Assembly: GCA_041394605.1 (NCBI GenBank)
Contig: JAWKHX010000004.1
Span: forward strand, 682,001 to 746,000
Direction of reading: 5' to 3'
DNA length: 64,000 bases
DNA from: UBA668 sp041394605
Lineage (GTDB): Bacteria > Actinomycetota > Acidimicrobiia > Acidimicrobiales > Ilumatobacteraceae
Below are positions 15,213 to 23,629 of the stretch, in pieces. The notes beneath the pieces were generated by a model. It was not told the DNA's origin, did no database searches, and saw only the letters and a program-made list of their open reading frames with translations. How positions within the stretch are numbered: the first letter of the stretch is position 1; the number at the start of each line of letters is the position of its first letter. Position numbers and translations under genes: made by a program.

Positions 15213-15256
15213 CCCGGCCGAGCCACCCGCCGGCGCGGCAGCCGATGGTCAGCTCG

Positions 15257-16414
15257 TCAGCCGCCTGACGGCCAGATGACGGTGCCGTCGGCGTCGTACA
15301 CCCCGGCCAGGACGGCGGGGTCCACCATGGTGGTGATGTCCGGGGCCACGCCGTCGAACAGACCGATGGACGCGTACGTGGTGACCTCAGCCGTCAGTTC
15401 GTCCACGAGCGGCAGGCCGAGCGGCGCACCGGGGGCCACCCCGTCGGCGACCAGCTGGGACTCCACACCCCAACGGGCCGTCTCGCTCTCGGCGGAGAGG
15501 AACATGATGTTGTCGCCCGCCTCGATGAAGCCGACGGCAATCTCCGCCGCACCAGCCGGGTCGGCGATGGCGTCGGCCAGGCCGCGCATGGTGGCGCGCA
15601 TGAAGTCCTGTGCGGCGGTGGGGTGCTCGGTGAGGAACGTGTCGTTGGTGTAGACGACCCCGAAGCTGCCGGGCACGCCGTAGTCGCTGGGGTCGTAGAG
15701 CGTGAACGGCACCCCGGCGGCCTCCAGCTGCAGCGGCTCGTTGCTCTTGTAGCCGGGGAAGCCGACGATGTCGGGCACCTCGATGTGCACCAACGGGTCG
15801 AAGCCGTCGAGCAGGACGGTCTCGTAGTCCTCGCCCTCGATCAGACCCTGCTGGGCGAGCATCGCCTTCACCGAGGGGGTGATGGCGCCCTTCACCCCGA
15901 TCTTCGTGCCGGCGATGTCGGCCAGGGTGGGCACGGCGCCGTCCTTGGTGATGAGGGCGTCGATGCCGGTGCGGCCCTCCACGGCGAGAGCGACGAACCC
16001 GGCGTCGTTGGCGCCGGCGAAGTCCACCATTTCGGAGAACGAACCGCCGGAGGAGAACTGGGCGTCGTTGGCGGCGATCTGCGGGTAGTTGTCCACCGAG
16101 AAGCTGGGCTTCAACTCCACGTCCAGGCACAGGGCTTCGTAGTAGCCCTTGGACTTGGCCACGAGCACGTCCACGATCGACGCCGTGGCGGCGAAGTCGA
16201 AGCTGGAGAGGTAGACGATCGTGCCGGCCTCCTGGTTGGCCTGGCAGCGGGCCTCGGGGATCGGCTGCCCCGCCACCATCGCCAGGTCGGGGGCGATGAC
16301 GGTGGTGGTGGGCTCGGTGCCAGGGGCGGTGGTGCCGCCGTCCGAGCTCTCGTCGGTGCACGCGGCGGCAACGACGGTGGTGACGAGGAGCAGGGCGGTG
16401 AGCGGGCGGCGCAT
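15257..16414 (-). CDS. ABC transporter substrate-binding lipoprotein, NMT1/THI5-like (NitT/TauT type)
   Basis: 385 aa. A lipoprotein signal (ALLLVTTVVAAAC, lipobox cysteine at 19) anchors it outside the membrane. The mature part has the periplasmic-binding type II fold of SsuA/TauA/THI5-like proteins: FDFAATASIVDVLVAKSKGYY, then SGGSFSEMVDFA and ADIAGTKIGVKG. The ligand cannot be read from sequence; family members bind sulfonates, nitrate, pyrimidine thiamine precursors or aromatic acids. It is last of four minus-strand genes (ATPase, permease, chorismate-mutase/VOC protein, this). TAGGCT at 16447-16452 (minus) gives it a possible promoter of its own, followed by a short hairpin (16425-16437). 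Confidence 0.88.
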   Translation of the reverse strand: MRRPLTALLLVTTVVAAACTDESSDGGTTAPGTEPTTTVIAPDLAMVAGQPIPEARCQANQEAGTIVYLSSFDFAATASIVDVLVAKSKGYYEALCLDVELKPSFSVDNYPQIAANDAQFSSGGSFSEMVDFAGANDAGFVALAVEGRTGIDALITKDGAVPTLADIAGTKIGVKGAITPSVKAMLAQQGLIEGEDYETVLLDGFDPLVHIEVPDIVGFPGYKSNEPLQLEAAGVPFTLYDPSDYGVPGSFGVVYTNDTFLTEHPTAAQDFMRATMRGLADAIADPAGAAEIAVGFIEAGDNIMFLSAESETARWGVESQLVADGVAPGAPLGLPLVDELTAEVTTYASIGLFDGVAPDITTMVDPAVLAGVYDADGTVIWPSGG

Positions 16415-16463
16415 GCAGGCAGTCCTTCGGGCCGAAGTGTGAGGGGAGCCTACCAACGCGTTC

Positions 16464-17270
16464 TCAACTCGCCCCGGCCGGGCCGGGGTCCAGCGCGTCG
16501 AAGAGGGCGAGCACGTTCGCCGCGCCGACGCCGACGCGGTGCCCGGTGCGGCTGATGAAGCCCAGTTGCAGACCCGTGGCAGGGTCGTCCGCGGCGAAGA
16601 ACTGCTCGTGGCCATCCGCATCCACCACGACGTCGGTGAGCAGTGGGGCGCCGGCGTCGGCCAGGCAGGCGCGGGCGTAGCCGGCGTTCAGCACTTCGAG
16701 TGCCACGTGCTGCACACCTGGGCCGTGGTCAGCCAGGTAGCGGGCGACCGCGGGGGAGGCCTGCGGGCCGACCAGTACGAACGTCACCCCGCCGGCGGCC
16801 ACGGCGGCCATGCCGTCGTGCGCCTCGGACAACGGTACTTCGTGGAAGCCGAACCTGCCGGCCATCGACGCCAGCGCGGCCGCCAGGTCAGGGACGGCGA
16901 CGACCACATGATCCACCCGGCTGGTGACGGTGTCCACGCCGGACGTACCGCTGCCCGCCGCCTGCTTCTCCGGCGCGGGGTCGGGGCGGTGGCCGGCCAC
17001 CTCGATGCGATGGGTCTCGGTGAGCAGCACGCGGAAGAGTTGCTCGGCGAAGTCGGCGTCCACTCCGGCCTCGATGGCCTGTCGCCGGCGGGACGTGACC
17101 ACGTCGCGCACGCGGGCGGGCTGGATGACGGGGGTGTCGCTAAGCTGCTTCACCTCGGCCACTTCGCGGCAGACCGCCAGCCGCTCGGCGACGATCGCGA
17201 TGAGCGCGGCGTCCAGTTGATCGATGCGTTGGCGGAGGTCGCCGAGGTTCGGTGCGGCCGGTTCGGTCAT
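16464..17270 (-). CDS. Chorismate mutase-like (AroQ/PchB type) domain fused to an HPPD N-domain-like VOC domain
   Basis: 268 aa, two domains. Residues 8-92 are an all-helical AroQ/PchB domain: LRQRIDQLD, AERLAVCREVAEVK (catalytic Arg and Lys conserved), then VIQPARV and GVDADFAEQLFRVLL. The PARV pattern is closer to isochorismate pyruvate-lyase PchB and its relatives than to E. coli chorismate mutase. After a linker, residues 117-245 are one VOC module: VDHVVVAVPDLAAAL, VTFVLVGPQ, ADHGPGVQHVALEV. This resembles the N-terminal non-catalytic half of 4-hydroxyphenylpyruvate dioxygenase. The usual terminal glutamate ligand is missing (GLQLGFI). Start ATG 17270 follows TACCGT by 7 nt. It lies between ABC transporter genes on the same strand. 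Confidence 0.8.
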   Translation of the reverse strand: MTEPAAPNLGDLRQRIDQLDAALIAIVAERLAVCREVAEVKQLSDTPVIQPARVRDVVTSRRRQAIEAGVDADFAEQLFRVLLTETHRIEVAGHRPDPAPEKQAAGSGTSGVDTVTSRVDHVVVAVPDLAAALASMAGRFGFHEVPLSEAHDGMAAVAAGGVTFVLVGPQASPAVARYLADHGPGVQHVALEVLNAGYARACLADAGAPLLTDVVVDADGHEQFFAADDPATGLQLGFISRTGHRVGVGAANVLALFDALDPGPAGAS

Positions 17271-17277
17271 CGCCAGC

Positions 17278-17283
17278 ACGGTA
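17278..17283 (-). promoter_or_regulatory. -10 box (TACCGT) of a leaderless promoter for the chorismate mutase/VOC gene
   Basis: It lies 7 nt before ATG 17270 on the minus strand. The gene can therefore be transcribed apart from the upstream ABC permease gene. Confidence 0.45.
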
Positions 17284-17300
17284 TCCGCTGAGGGCGGCGG

Positions 17301-18068
17301 TCAGCCGGGTCGCGTGCGGTGGGCGGCGTGCCAATGCAGCACCACCCGTTGCAGCAGGGAGATCAGCAGCAGGCCGAGCACGCCGAGAATGGCCATGGCG
17401 AACACTGCGGCCCACAGCGTGTCGGCGCCGCTGGCCGACGCCGACGCCCGCTTGCCGATGGCCCCGATGCCCTCGTTGGAGAAGTTGGCGCCCTCCACGT
17501 AGTAGGCAGCGGCGAGGGCGAGGCCGAGGTTGAACCGCGAGGTAGTGAACAGCACCGGCGCGGCCGACGGCAGGCGCAGCCGCCACAGCACCTCCCAGCC
17601 GCCGGCGTCCACGGAGCGGAACAGTTCCAGCGTGGCCGGTTCGACGCTGCGCATGCCGTCCACGGTGGCGAAGACATACGCGGGCAGGCACACCAGCCCC
17701 ACCATGAACAGCGCCGGGGGAGTGCCCGACCCGAGCCAGAGCACGATCGAACTGACGTAGGCGAACCACGGTGCCACCTGCACGAGCGTCAGCACGGGCT
17801 GGGTGGCGTGCTCCAGGAACGGGCTGGCGGCCAGCGCCGCACCCACCAGCAAGCCGATGGTGAGCGAGATCAGCAGCCCGACACCGGCGTGCTGGATGGT
17901 GATCCAGCCGGCGTCGAGGAACGTCGAGCGGGTGTTCCACAGGTGGCGAAGCGCGGCCGACGGGGCCCGCAGGACGAACTTGCGGACATGGAAGATGCGG
18001 ACGAACGCCTCCCAGATGCCGAGAAAGACGACGATGCCGACCACTGCGGCGAGCGGGCGGCGGGTCAT
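17301..18068 (-). CDS. ABC transporter permease, NitT/TauT (SsuC/TauC-like)
   Basis: 255 aa with about six hydrophobic segments, beginning PLAAVVGIVVFLGIWEAFVRI. It is a BPD-type inner-membrane permease: the ATPase-contact (EAA) loop lies around LELFRSVDAGGWEVLWRL, followed by PSAAPVLF. Its ATG overlaps the stop of the ATPase gene by 4 nt, so the two are co-translated. It forms the transmembrane part of the importer whose binding protein is probably the 15257-16414 product. Confidence 0.9.
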   Translation of the reverse strand: MTRRPLAAVVGIVVFLGIWEAFVRIFHVRKFVLRAPSAALRHLWNTRSTFLDAGWITIQHAGVGLLISLTIGLLVGAALAASPFLEHATQPVLTLVQVAPWFAYVSSIVLWLGSGTPPALFMVGLVCLPAYVFATVDGMRSVEPATLELFRSVDAGGWEVLWRLRLPSAAPVLFTTSRFNLGLALAAAYYVEGANFSNEGIGAIGKRASASASGADTLWAAVFAMAILGVLGLLLISLLQRVVLHWHAAHRTRPG

Positions 18069-18820
18069 GACATGCCGCCATGCAGGGCGTGGCGCACCTC
18101 GGCGCACAGCTCGACGAAGCGGGTGTCGTCCTCCACTGCGGCGGCGCGAGGGCGGGGTAGGTCGATGGTGATGTCGGCGACGATGCGGGCCGGGCGGGGC
18201 GAACTGACCAGCACCCGATCGCTCAGCGCCACCGCCTCGGCGATGCTGTGGGTGATGAAGAACACGGTGACGCCGCGCCCTTCCACCAGCTGATTCAGCA
18301 GGACGCGCATGCCGGCGCGGGTGATCTCGTCCAGTGCGGCGAACGGTTCGTCCATCACCAGCAGGGGTGCGTGGAGGGCCAGCGCCCGCACCAGAGCAAC
18401 GCGCTGCTGCATGCCGCCCGACAGCTCGTGCGGGTAGGCGTTCATGAAGTCGCCGAGCCCCACCTCGTGCAGCAGTGCCGTGGGGTCGGCGGCGTCGGAG
18501 GGTGTGCTGCGGCGGTTCACGTCCAGCAGCAGGCGGGCGTTGGCGGCCACGGTGCGCCACGGCAGCAGGCCCGGCTGCTGGGGCACCATCGCCACCCGCT
18601 TGTGACTGCGGGCGGTGGCCGGCGCCTGGCCGTCCACCGTGACCTCGCCGCCGGACGGCGGCTCCAGCCCGGCGAGCACCCGCAGCAGCGTGGTCTTGCC
18701 GCAGCCCGACGGGCCGATCACGCTGACGAACTGGCCGGCCTGCACGTCGAGCGAGAGGGGCTCGATCACCGCGAGGCCGCCGTAGGCCTTGGTGAGGTCG
18801 CGCGTGACGATCCGGCTCAT
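18065..18820 (-). CDS. ABC transporter ATP-binding protein, NitT/TauT (SsuB/TauB-like)
   Basis: 251 aa. Walker A GPSGCGKTT near residue 37, Q-loop VPQQPGLLPWRTV, signature LSGGMQQRV, Walker B LLVMDEPFAALDE and H-loop THSIAEA are all intact. The LPWRTV context is typical of ATPases for sulfonate, nitrate and taurine importers. Start ATG 18820 has TACACT (18829-18834, minus) 8 nt upstream and no Shine-Dalgarno, so the operon probably starts with a leaderless mRNA here. Confidence 0.93.
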   Translation of the reverse strand: MSRIVTRDLTKAYGGLAVIEPLSLDVQAGQFVSVIGPSGCGKTTLLRVLAGLEPPSGGEVTVDGQAPATARSHKRVAMVPQQPGLLPWRTVAANARLLLDVNRRSTPSDAADPTALLHEVGLGDFMNAYPHELSGGMQQRVALVRALALHAPLLVMDEPFAALDEITRAGMRVLLNQLVEGRGVTVFFITHSIAEAVALSDRVLVSSPRPARIVADITIDLPRPRAAAVEDDTRFVELCAEVRHALHGGMS

Positions 18821-18828
18821 TCCCGCCG

Positions 18829-18834
18829 AGTGTA
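18829..18834 (-). promoter_or_regulatory. -10 box (TACACT) of a leaderless promoter for the ABC operon
   Basis: It lies 8 nt before ATG 18820 on the minus strand. The plus-strand sequence from here to 18990 holds the leader of rpsO, with TAGTCT at 18901-18906 as a possible -10 for rpsO. Confidence 0.45.
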
Positions 18835-18990
18835 CGGGTGCGGGGTTCGCGGACGTGGTTGGCGACCTGCTCGGCTGGTGTGAGCCGCGTCGGGCGGCGC
18901 TAGTCTTTCCGCCGTCCACCGGGGCCATCCCTCCGGTGCGATGCCACCGGCACCCGCCGCTGGCGACCTCCGGATCAAGGAAGGCAACTC

Positions 18991-19248
18991 ATGGACAGCA
19001 AAGAGAACATCATCGCCGCGCACAAGCTCAGCGACGCCGACACCGGCTCGCCCGAGGTGCAGATCGCGCTGCTGACTGCCCGCATCAACCACCTCACCGA
19101 GCACTTCAAGACGCACGCCAAGGACCACCACAGCCGTCGCGGCCTGCTGAAGTTGGTCGGCCGCCGTCGCCGCATGCTCGACTACGTGAAGAACATCGAC
19201 GTGGAGCGCTACCGCGCCATCGTCGCCGCCAACGGCCTGCGCCGCTGA
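18991..19248 (+). CDS. rpsO: 30S ribosomal protein S15
   Basis: 85 aa, one four-helix domain. It binds 16S rRNA and contacts 23S rRNA. Signature TGSPEVQIALLTARINHLTEH and HSRRGLLKLVGRRRRML are clear. AAGGAAGG precedes the ATG, and the leader of about 85 nt is long enough for S15 autoregulation, though no specific fold is obvious. It is followed by a terminator and then pnp, the usual pair. Confidence 0.97.
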   Translation: MDSKENIIAAHKLSDADTGSPEVQIALLTARINHLTEHFKTHAKDHHSRRGLLKLVGRRRRMLDYVKNIDVERYRAIVAANGLRR

Positions 19249-19281
19249 GCCTGGGCGGCCCCGCCGCTCGACCGAAACTCG

Positions 19282-19333
19282 CCGGACCCGCGCCACCCTC
19301 CAGCCTGGTGGGTGCCGCGGGTCCGGTCGTTTT
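19282..19333 (+). terminator. Intrinsic terminator between rpsO and pnp
   Basis: CCGGACCCGCG (19282-19292) pairs perfectly with CGCGGGTCCGG (19316-19326), with an inner CACC/GGTG pairing, followed by TCGTTTT (19327-19333). It is the clearest intrinsic terminator in the window. About 190 bp of leader follow before pnp; I see no gene in them. Confidence 0.85.
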
Positions 19334-19524
19334 CGCTGGTAGCGTGGACGCGACATACATCAACCGAGCGGACCATTCGACTCGGTTGTCAGTCGTGAGT
19401 GCCGGGGCTCCCCGCACTGGCCCAGCCGGGCCGGGTTGCAGCGCCGACATTGCCGACTGGGAACCGGGCCCTCCGCTCTTGCCGCCGTGACGCGAGCGTG
19501 TCGCGGCAGAAAGAGAGACTCGTC

Positions 19525-21993
19525 ATGGCGGATGCCATTCGAGTGTCGGGCACCCTCACGGGCACCGACAAGACCCTGTCCTTCGAGACGGGCAAGCTGG
19601 CCCAACAGAGCCAGGGCGCCGTCGTCGCCACCCTCGGCCGCACCACGGTGCTGGCCACGGCCAATGCGGCCAAGGACGTGCGACCCGGCACCGACTTCTT
19701 CCCCCTGACCATCGACGTGGAAGAGCGGGCGTACGCCGCCGGCAAGATCCCCGGCTCGTTCTTCCGCCGTGAAGGCCGGCCGACGGAGGACGCCATCCTC
19801 ACCTGCCGGCTCACCGACCGGCCCCTCCGCCCCGCGTTCCCCGACGGCTTCCGCAACGAGACCCAGGTGGTGCTCACCATCCTCGGCGCGGACATGGAGA
19901 ACCCGCACGACGTGCTGGCCATCAACGCTGCCTCGGCCAGCCTGATGATCAGCGGCATCCCGTTCGAGGGCCCGATCGGCGCGGTACGCGTGGCGTACAG
20001 CCAGGGCGGCGAGTGGATCCCCCACCCCACCTACACCGAGGGTGACGAGAGCACGTTCGAGCTCGTCGTGGCGGGCCGCCAGCTGGACAACGGCGACGTC
20101 GCCATCATGATGGTCGAGGCCGGCGGCACCACCAAGAGCTTCGACTACTACGCCAACGGTGCGCCGAAGGTGGACGAAGGTGCCCTGGCTCGCGGCCTGG
20201 AGGCCAGCAAGACCTGGATCAAGGACTCCATCGCCCTGCAGCGCCAGTTGGTCGCCAGCGTCATCGCCACCCGTGGCCCGATCGTGCCGATGGAGTACAC
20301 CGTCGCGCTGGACTACGCGCCCGAGGTCATGGAGGCCGTCGCCCCCATCGCCACCCCGGCCCTGTCCACCGCCGTGGCCATCGCCGGCAAGGCGGAGCGC
20401 AACGCCGCCACCGACGCCGCTGCCGCCGAGGCCATCGCCCAGCTGTGTGGCGAGGGTGCCGCCTTCGAGGGTCGCGAGAAGGAAGTGAAGGAGGCCGTCC
20501 GCAGCCTCACCAAGAAGCTGGTGCGCAAGCGCATCGTGGAAGAGGGCAAGCGGATCGACGGGCGTGGCCCGCGCGACCTGCGGCCGCTCAGCAGCGAGGT
20601 CGGCGTGCTGCCCACGGCACACGGCACCGGCCTGTTCCAGCGTGGCGAGACCCAGGTGATGAACGTCTGCACCATGGCCATGCCGCGCATGAACCAGCTG
20701 CTGGACACCCTGAGCCCGGAGACCAACAAGTACTTCCTGTTCCACTACAACATGGCCCCGTGGGCCAACGGTGAGACCGGCCGCGTCGGTTCGCCGAAGC
20801 GCCGCGAGATCGGCCACGGTGCGCTCGCCGCCCGTGCGCTGCTCCCCGTGCTGCCGGGCCTGGAGAACTTCAACTACACCCTCCGCCTGGTGGCCGAGGT
20901 GCTGTCGTCGAACGGCTCCACCTCCATGGCCTCGGTGTGCTCCGGCTCGCTGGCCCTCATGGACGCCGGCGTGCCCATCCGGGCCGCCGTGGCCGGCATC
21001 GCCATGGGCCTGGTCTACGCCGAGGGCAAGTACACCACGCTCACCGACATCCTCGGCGCCGAGGATGCCTTCGGCGACATGGACTTCAAGGTCGCCGGCA
21101 CCGCCGACGCAATCACCGCTCTCCAGCTGGACACCAAGATCGACGGCATCCCCGCCGAGGTGCTGGCGGCCGCGCTGGACCAGGCCAAGGACGCCCGCAT
21201 GGAGATCCTGGCCAACATGAACGCCTGCCTGGCCGAGCCCCGTGCGGAGGTCGCTGCCACCGCCCCGAAGATCATCACGATCACCATCCCGATGGACAAG
21301 ATCGGTGAGGTCATCGGGCCGAAGGGCAAGGTCATCAACACCATCGTGCAGGAGACCGGCGCGGACATCGCCGTGGACGACGACGGTGCCCAGGGCATCG
21401 TCACCATCGGCGCCGTCGAGGCGTGGCGGATGGAGGAAGCCAAGGCCCGCATCCAGAACATCGTGTCGCCGCCGATGGCGGAGGTCGGCAAGGTGTACCC
21501 CGGCCGCGTGGTCAACATCACCAAGTTCGGCGCCTTCGTCAACATCCTCCCGGGCCGCGATGGCCTGGTGCACATCAGCAAGCTCGGCAAGGGCAAGCGG
21601 ATCAACAATGTGGAGGACGTGCTGACGCTCGGCCAGGAGATCGAGGTGGTCGTCGAGGAGATCGACGAGAAGGGCAAGGTCAGCCTGACCCCCACCGACG
21701 CCTGGAACCCGGTCATCGCCGAGGGTGCGGGCGGTTCGCACAGTGGCGGCGGCTCCCGCCGCGGCGACGACGAGGGCGGCCGTTCGGCTGCGGTCGAGGG
21801 TGGTGCCGTGGCGGTCAGCTTCGACGACGAGTTCGACGCCGAACTGGCCGGTGACCTCGGCGACCTCGGCCCCGGCGGCGAGGCCGGTGGTCACGAGCGC
21901 GGCGACCGCGGCGGCGACCGTGGAGGTCGCGACCGTGGTGGTCGTGGCGGGGACCGTGGTGGCGACCGTGGTGGCCGCCGCCGTCACCGCTGA
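19525..21993 (+). CDS. pnp: Polyribonucleotide nucleotidyltransferase (PNPase)
   Basis: 822 aa phosphorolytic 3'-5' exoribonuclease of the degradosome. Two RNase PH domains flank an all-alpha linker: the first has FFPLTIDVEERAYAAGKIPGSFFRREGRP, and the second RVGSPKRREIGHG and SNGSTSMASVCSGSLALMDAGVP. A KH domain (ITIPMDKIGEVIGPKGKVI) and an S1 domain (PGRVVNITKFGAFVNILPG) follow. The C-terminal tail of about 95 residues is unusual: acidic, then ending in RGG/DRGG repeats and RRRHR. ATG 19525 has a GAAAGAGAG Shine-Dalgarno. Confidence 0.97.
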   Translation: MADAIRVSGTLTGTDKTLSFETGKLAQQSQGAVVATLGRTTVLATANAAKDVRPGTDFFPLTIDVEERAYAAGKIPGSFFRREGRPTEDAILTCRLTDRPLRPAFPDGFRNETQVVLTILGADMENPHDVLAINAASASLMISGIPFEGPIGAVRVAYSQGGEWIPHPTYTEGDESTFELVVAGRQLDNGDVAIMMVEAGGTTKSFDYYANGAPKVDEGALARGLEASKTWIKDSIALQRQLVASVIATRGPIVPMEYTVALDYAPEVMEAVAPIATPALSTAVAIAGKAERNAATDAAAAEAIAQLCGEGAAFEGREKEVKEAVRSLTKKLVRKRIVEEGKRIDGRGPRDLRPLSSEVGVLPTAHGTGLFQRGETQVMNVCTMAMPRMNQLLDTLSPETNKYFLFHYNMAPWANGETGRVGSPKRREIGHGALAARALLPVLPGLENFNYTLRLVAEVLSSNGSTSMASVCSGSLALMDAGVPIRAAVAGIAMGLVYAEGKYTTLTDILGAEDAFGDMDFKVAGTADAITALQLDTKIDGIPAEVLAAALDQAKDARMEILANMNACLAEPRAEVAATAPKIITITIPMDKIGEVIGPKGKVINTIVQETGADIAVDDDGAQGIVTIGAVEAWRMEEAKARIQNIVSPPMAEVGKVYPGRVVNITKFGAFVNILPGRDGLVHISKLGKGKRINNVEDVLTLGQEIEVVVEEIDEKGKVSLTPTDAWNPVIAEGAGGSHSGGGSRRGDDEGGRSAAVEGGAVAVSFDDEFDAELAGDLGDLGPGGEAGGHERGDRGGDRGGRDRGGRGGDRGGDRGGRRRHR

Positions 21994-22010
21994 CCACGGC
22001 TGACAGCACC

Positions 22011-23240
22011 GTGAGCGACGCCGATCTGCGGATCACCACGCTCGACTCCGGCCTGACGGTGGCCACCGAACGCGTGCCTGGCACGCTGTCGGTGGCCATC
22101 GGCGCGTGGGTGGCCGTGGGGTCGCGCGACGAGCCGGACCGGCTGGCCGGGGTCAGCCACTTCCTCGAGCATCTCCTGTTCAAGGGCACCGACCGGCGCA
22201 CCGCGCAGGAGATCTCCCGCGGGGTGGACCGGCTGGGCGGCGACTTCAACGCGTTCACCGCCCGGGAGTACACGGCGTACTACTGCCGGCTCCCGGCGCG
22301 CCACGCCGCGTTCTCCGTGGAACTGCTGGGCGAGGTGCTCTGCCGGCCGGCATTGCGCGACGAGGACGTGGACAGCGAGCGCCAGGTGATCCTGGAGGAA
22401 CTGGCGATGGACGACGACCAACCCGATGAGGTGGCCCACCGCCTGTTCGCCGCCTCGCTGTTCCAGGACCATCCGCTGGGGCGTGACCCGGCGGGCGACC
22501 GCGACCATGTGCGGGCCATCACCGCCGACGATGTGCGCAGCTTCTTCGGCCAGCACTACCGGGCCGGCGCGATGGTGGTGGCTGCCGCTGGCCCACTGGG
22601 GCACGACGAGATGCTGGCGATGGTCACGTCGTCGTTCGCCGGCCTGCCGGAGGGTGGGGGCCGGCCGGCGCGGGTGGCGCCGCTGGCGGTCGGCGCGTCG
22701 CAACGGCTGGTGGACCCCGGCGAGCAGGTGCACGTGGTGGTGGGCGGTCGCTCGCTGCCGCGGGACCACGCGCTCCGCGAGCCGCTGGACGTGGTGAACC
22801 ACGCCCTGGGCGGCGGGCTGTCCAGCCGGCTGTTCGAGGAGATCCGCGAGCGGCGCGGCCTGGCCTACAGCGTCTACTCAGGCGTGTCGGCGTACCACGA
22901 CGCCGGGGCCTACCAGCTCTACGCCGGCACCCAGCCAGAGCACGCGGACGAGGTGCACGGGCTGCTGCGGGCCGAGATCGACCGCCTGGTGGCCGAGGGC
23001 ATCACCGACGACGAGTTGGAGGTGGCCAAGGGCTACCTCACCGGCGCCTTCGAACTGGGCCTGGAGGACACCGGCGCCCGCATGGCGCGCAACGGCGCGC
23101 TCCTCGTCACCACGGGTGCCGTGCGCCCGGTGGAGGAGCAGGTGGCACGGTGGGCGGTGGTGGACCAGCGGTCGGTCCGCGCCGCGATCGACGAGGTGTT
23201 CACCGCCAGCCCCCTCACCGTCACCGTCGGCCCCGCCTAG
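22011..23240 (+). CDS. M16-family zinc metallopeptidase (processing-peptidase-like)
   Basis: 409 aa with two M16 halves. The inverted zinc motif HFLEH is near residue 50 and the downstream glutamate region (ERQVILEELAM) near 125. The C-terminal half has the arginine/tyrosine pair motif LSSRLFEEIRERRGLAYSVYS. No signal peptide is present. It is the homologue usually found after pnp in actinobacteria. GTG start, 17 bp after the pnp stop; it probably shares the pnp transcript. Substrates are unknown. Confidence 0.92.
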   Translation: MSDADLRITTLDSGLTVATERVPGTLSVAIGAWVAVGSRDEPDRLAGVSHFLEHLLFKGTDRRTAQEISRGVDRLGGDFNAFTAREYTAYYCRLPARHAAFSVELLGEVLCRPALRDEDVDSERQVILEELAMDDDQPDEVAHRLFAASLFQDHPLGRDPAGDRDHVRAITADDVRSFFGQHYRAGAMVVAAAGPLGHDEMLAMVTSSFAGLPEGGGRPARVAPLAVGASQRLVDPGEQVHVVVGGRSLPRDHALREPLDVVNHALGGGLSSRLFEEIRERRGLAYSVYSGVSAYHDAGAYQLYAGTQPEHADEVHGLLRAEIDRLVAEGITDDELEVAKGYLTGAFELGLEDTGARMARNGALLVTTGAVRPVEEQVARWAVVDQRSVRAAIDEVFTASPLTVTVGPA

Positions 23241-23243
23241 CCA

Positions 23244-23289
23244 GGTTGGAGTGTTTCCTGCTCGCCTCCGAGCAGGAAACACTCCAACC
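23244..23289. terminator. Perfect 21-bp inverted repeat between convergent genes
   Basis: The 21 bases 23244-23264 (GGTTGGAGTGTTTCC...) are exactly complementary to 23269-23289, around the 4-nt loop CCTC. It starts 3 bp after the M16 peptidase stop and ends 3 bp before the stop of the opposing small gene. It most likely terminates both transcripts, although there is no T tract. Confidence 0.75.
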
Positions 23290-23292
23290 CGG

Positions 23293-23586
23293 TCAGGGCT
23301 GCGGGGGAGTGGGCGGCGGAAGGTTGGACTCCTGGGCCCGCTCCTCCTTGGTGCCGAGCACGTTGGCGCCGTCGGCCTCGAGAGCCTGGAGGGCGGCCAC
23401 CAACTCGGCGATCTTGGCCTCGTCGCCGGCCTCACCACGCTCGGTGCGGCTGCGGTAGAGGATCCGGCCGAGGTCGTCGAGCAGGTCGTCGGCCTTGCGG
23501 TTGTCCTTGAAGTCGTCGACCTTCTCCTTGGCGGTGGCCGCCAGTTGCTGTGCCTTTTCCTTGGCCTTGTCGAAGAAGCTGCTCAT
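23293..23586 (-). CDS. Small hypothetical coiled-coil-like protein
   Basis: 97 aa, charged and largely helical: SSFFDKAKEKAQQLAATAKE at the start, then KVDDFKDNRKADDLLDDLGRIL, a Glu/Ala-rich second helix, and a Pro-rich tail ending PPPTPPQP. No signal or membrane segment. I do not recognise a family. ATG 23586 follows TAGAAC by 7 nt, a probable leaderless start, and lies only 43 bp from the divergent dapB start, so the two promoters overlap. Confidence 0.7.
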   Translation of the reverse strand: MSSFFDKAKEKAQQLAATAKEKVDDFKDNRKADDLLDDLGRILYRSRTERGEAGDEAKIAELVAALQALEADGANVLGTKEERAQESNLPPPTPPQP

Positions 23587-23616
23587 ACCTGTTGTTCTAC
23601 CCCACAACCATGCGGC

Positions 23617-23622
23617 TACGGT
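23617..23622 (+). promoter_or_regulatory. -10 box (TACGGT) of a leaderless promoter for dapB
   Basis: It lies 7 nt before the dapB ATG. The opposing promoter of the small helical protein lies within the same 43-bp intergenic space. Confidence 0.45.
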
Positions 23623-23629
23623 CGGCGCG

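Noticed and set aside
19334..19524. A possible small gene or RNA between the rpsO terminator and pnp
   Set aside because: The short open frames have no SD or family pattern, and I see no stable structure beyond the terminator; it is best read as the pnp leader.
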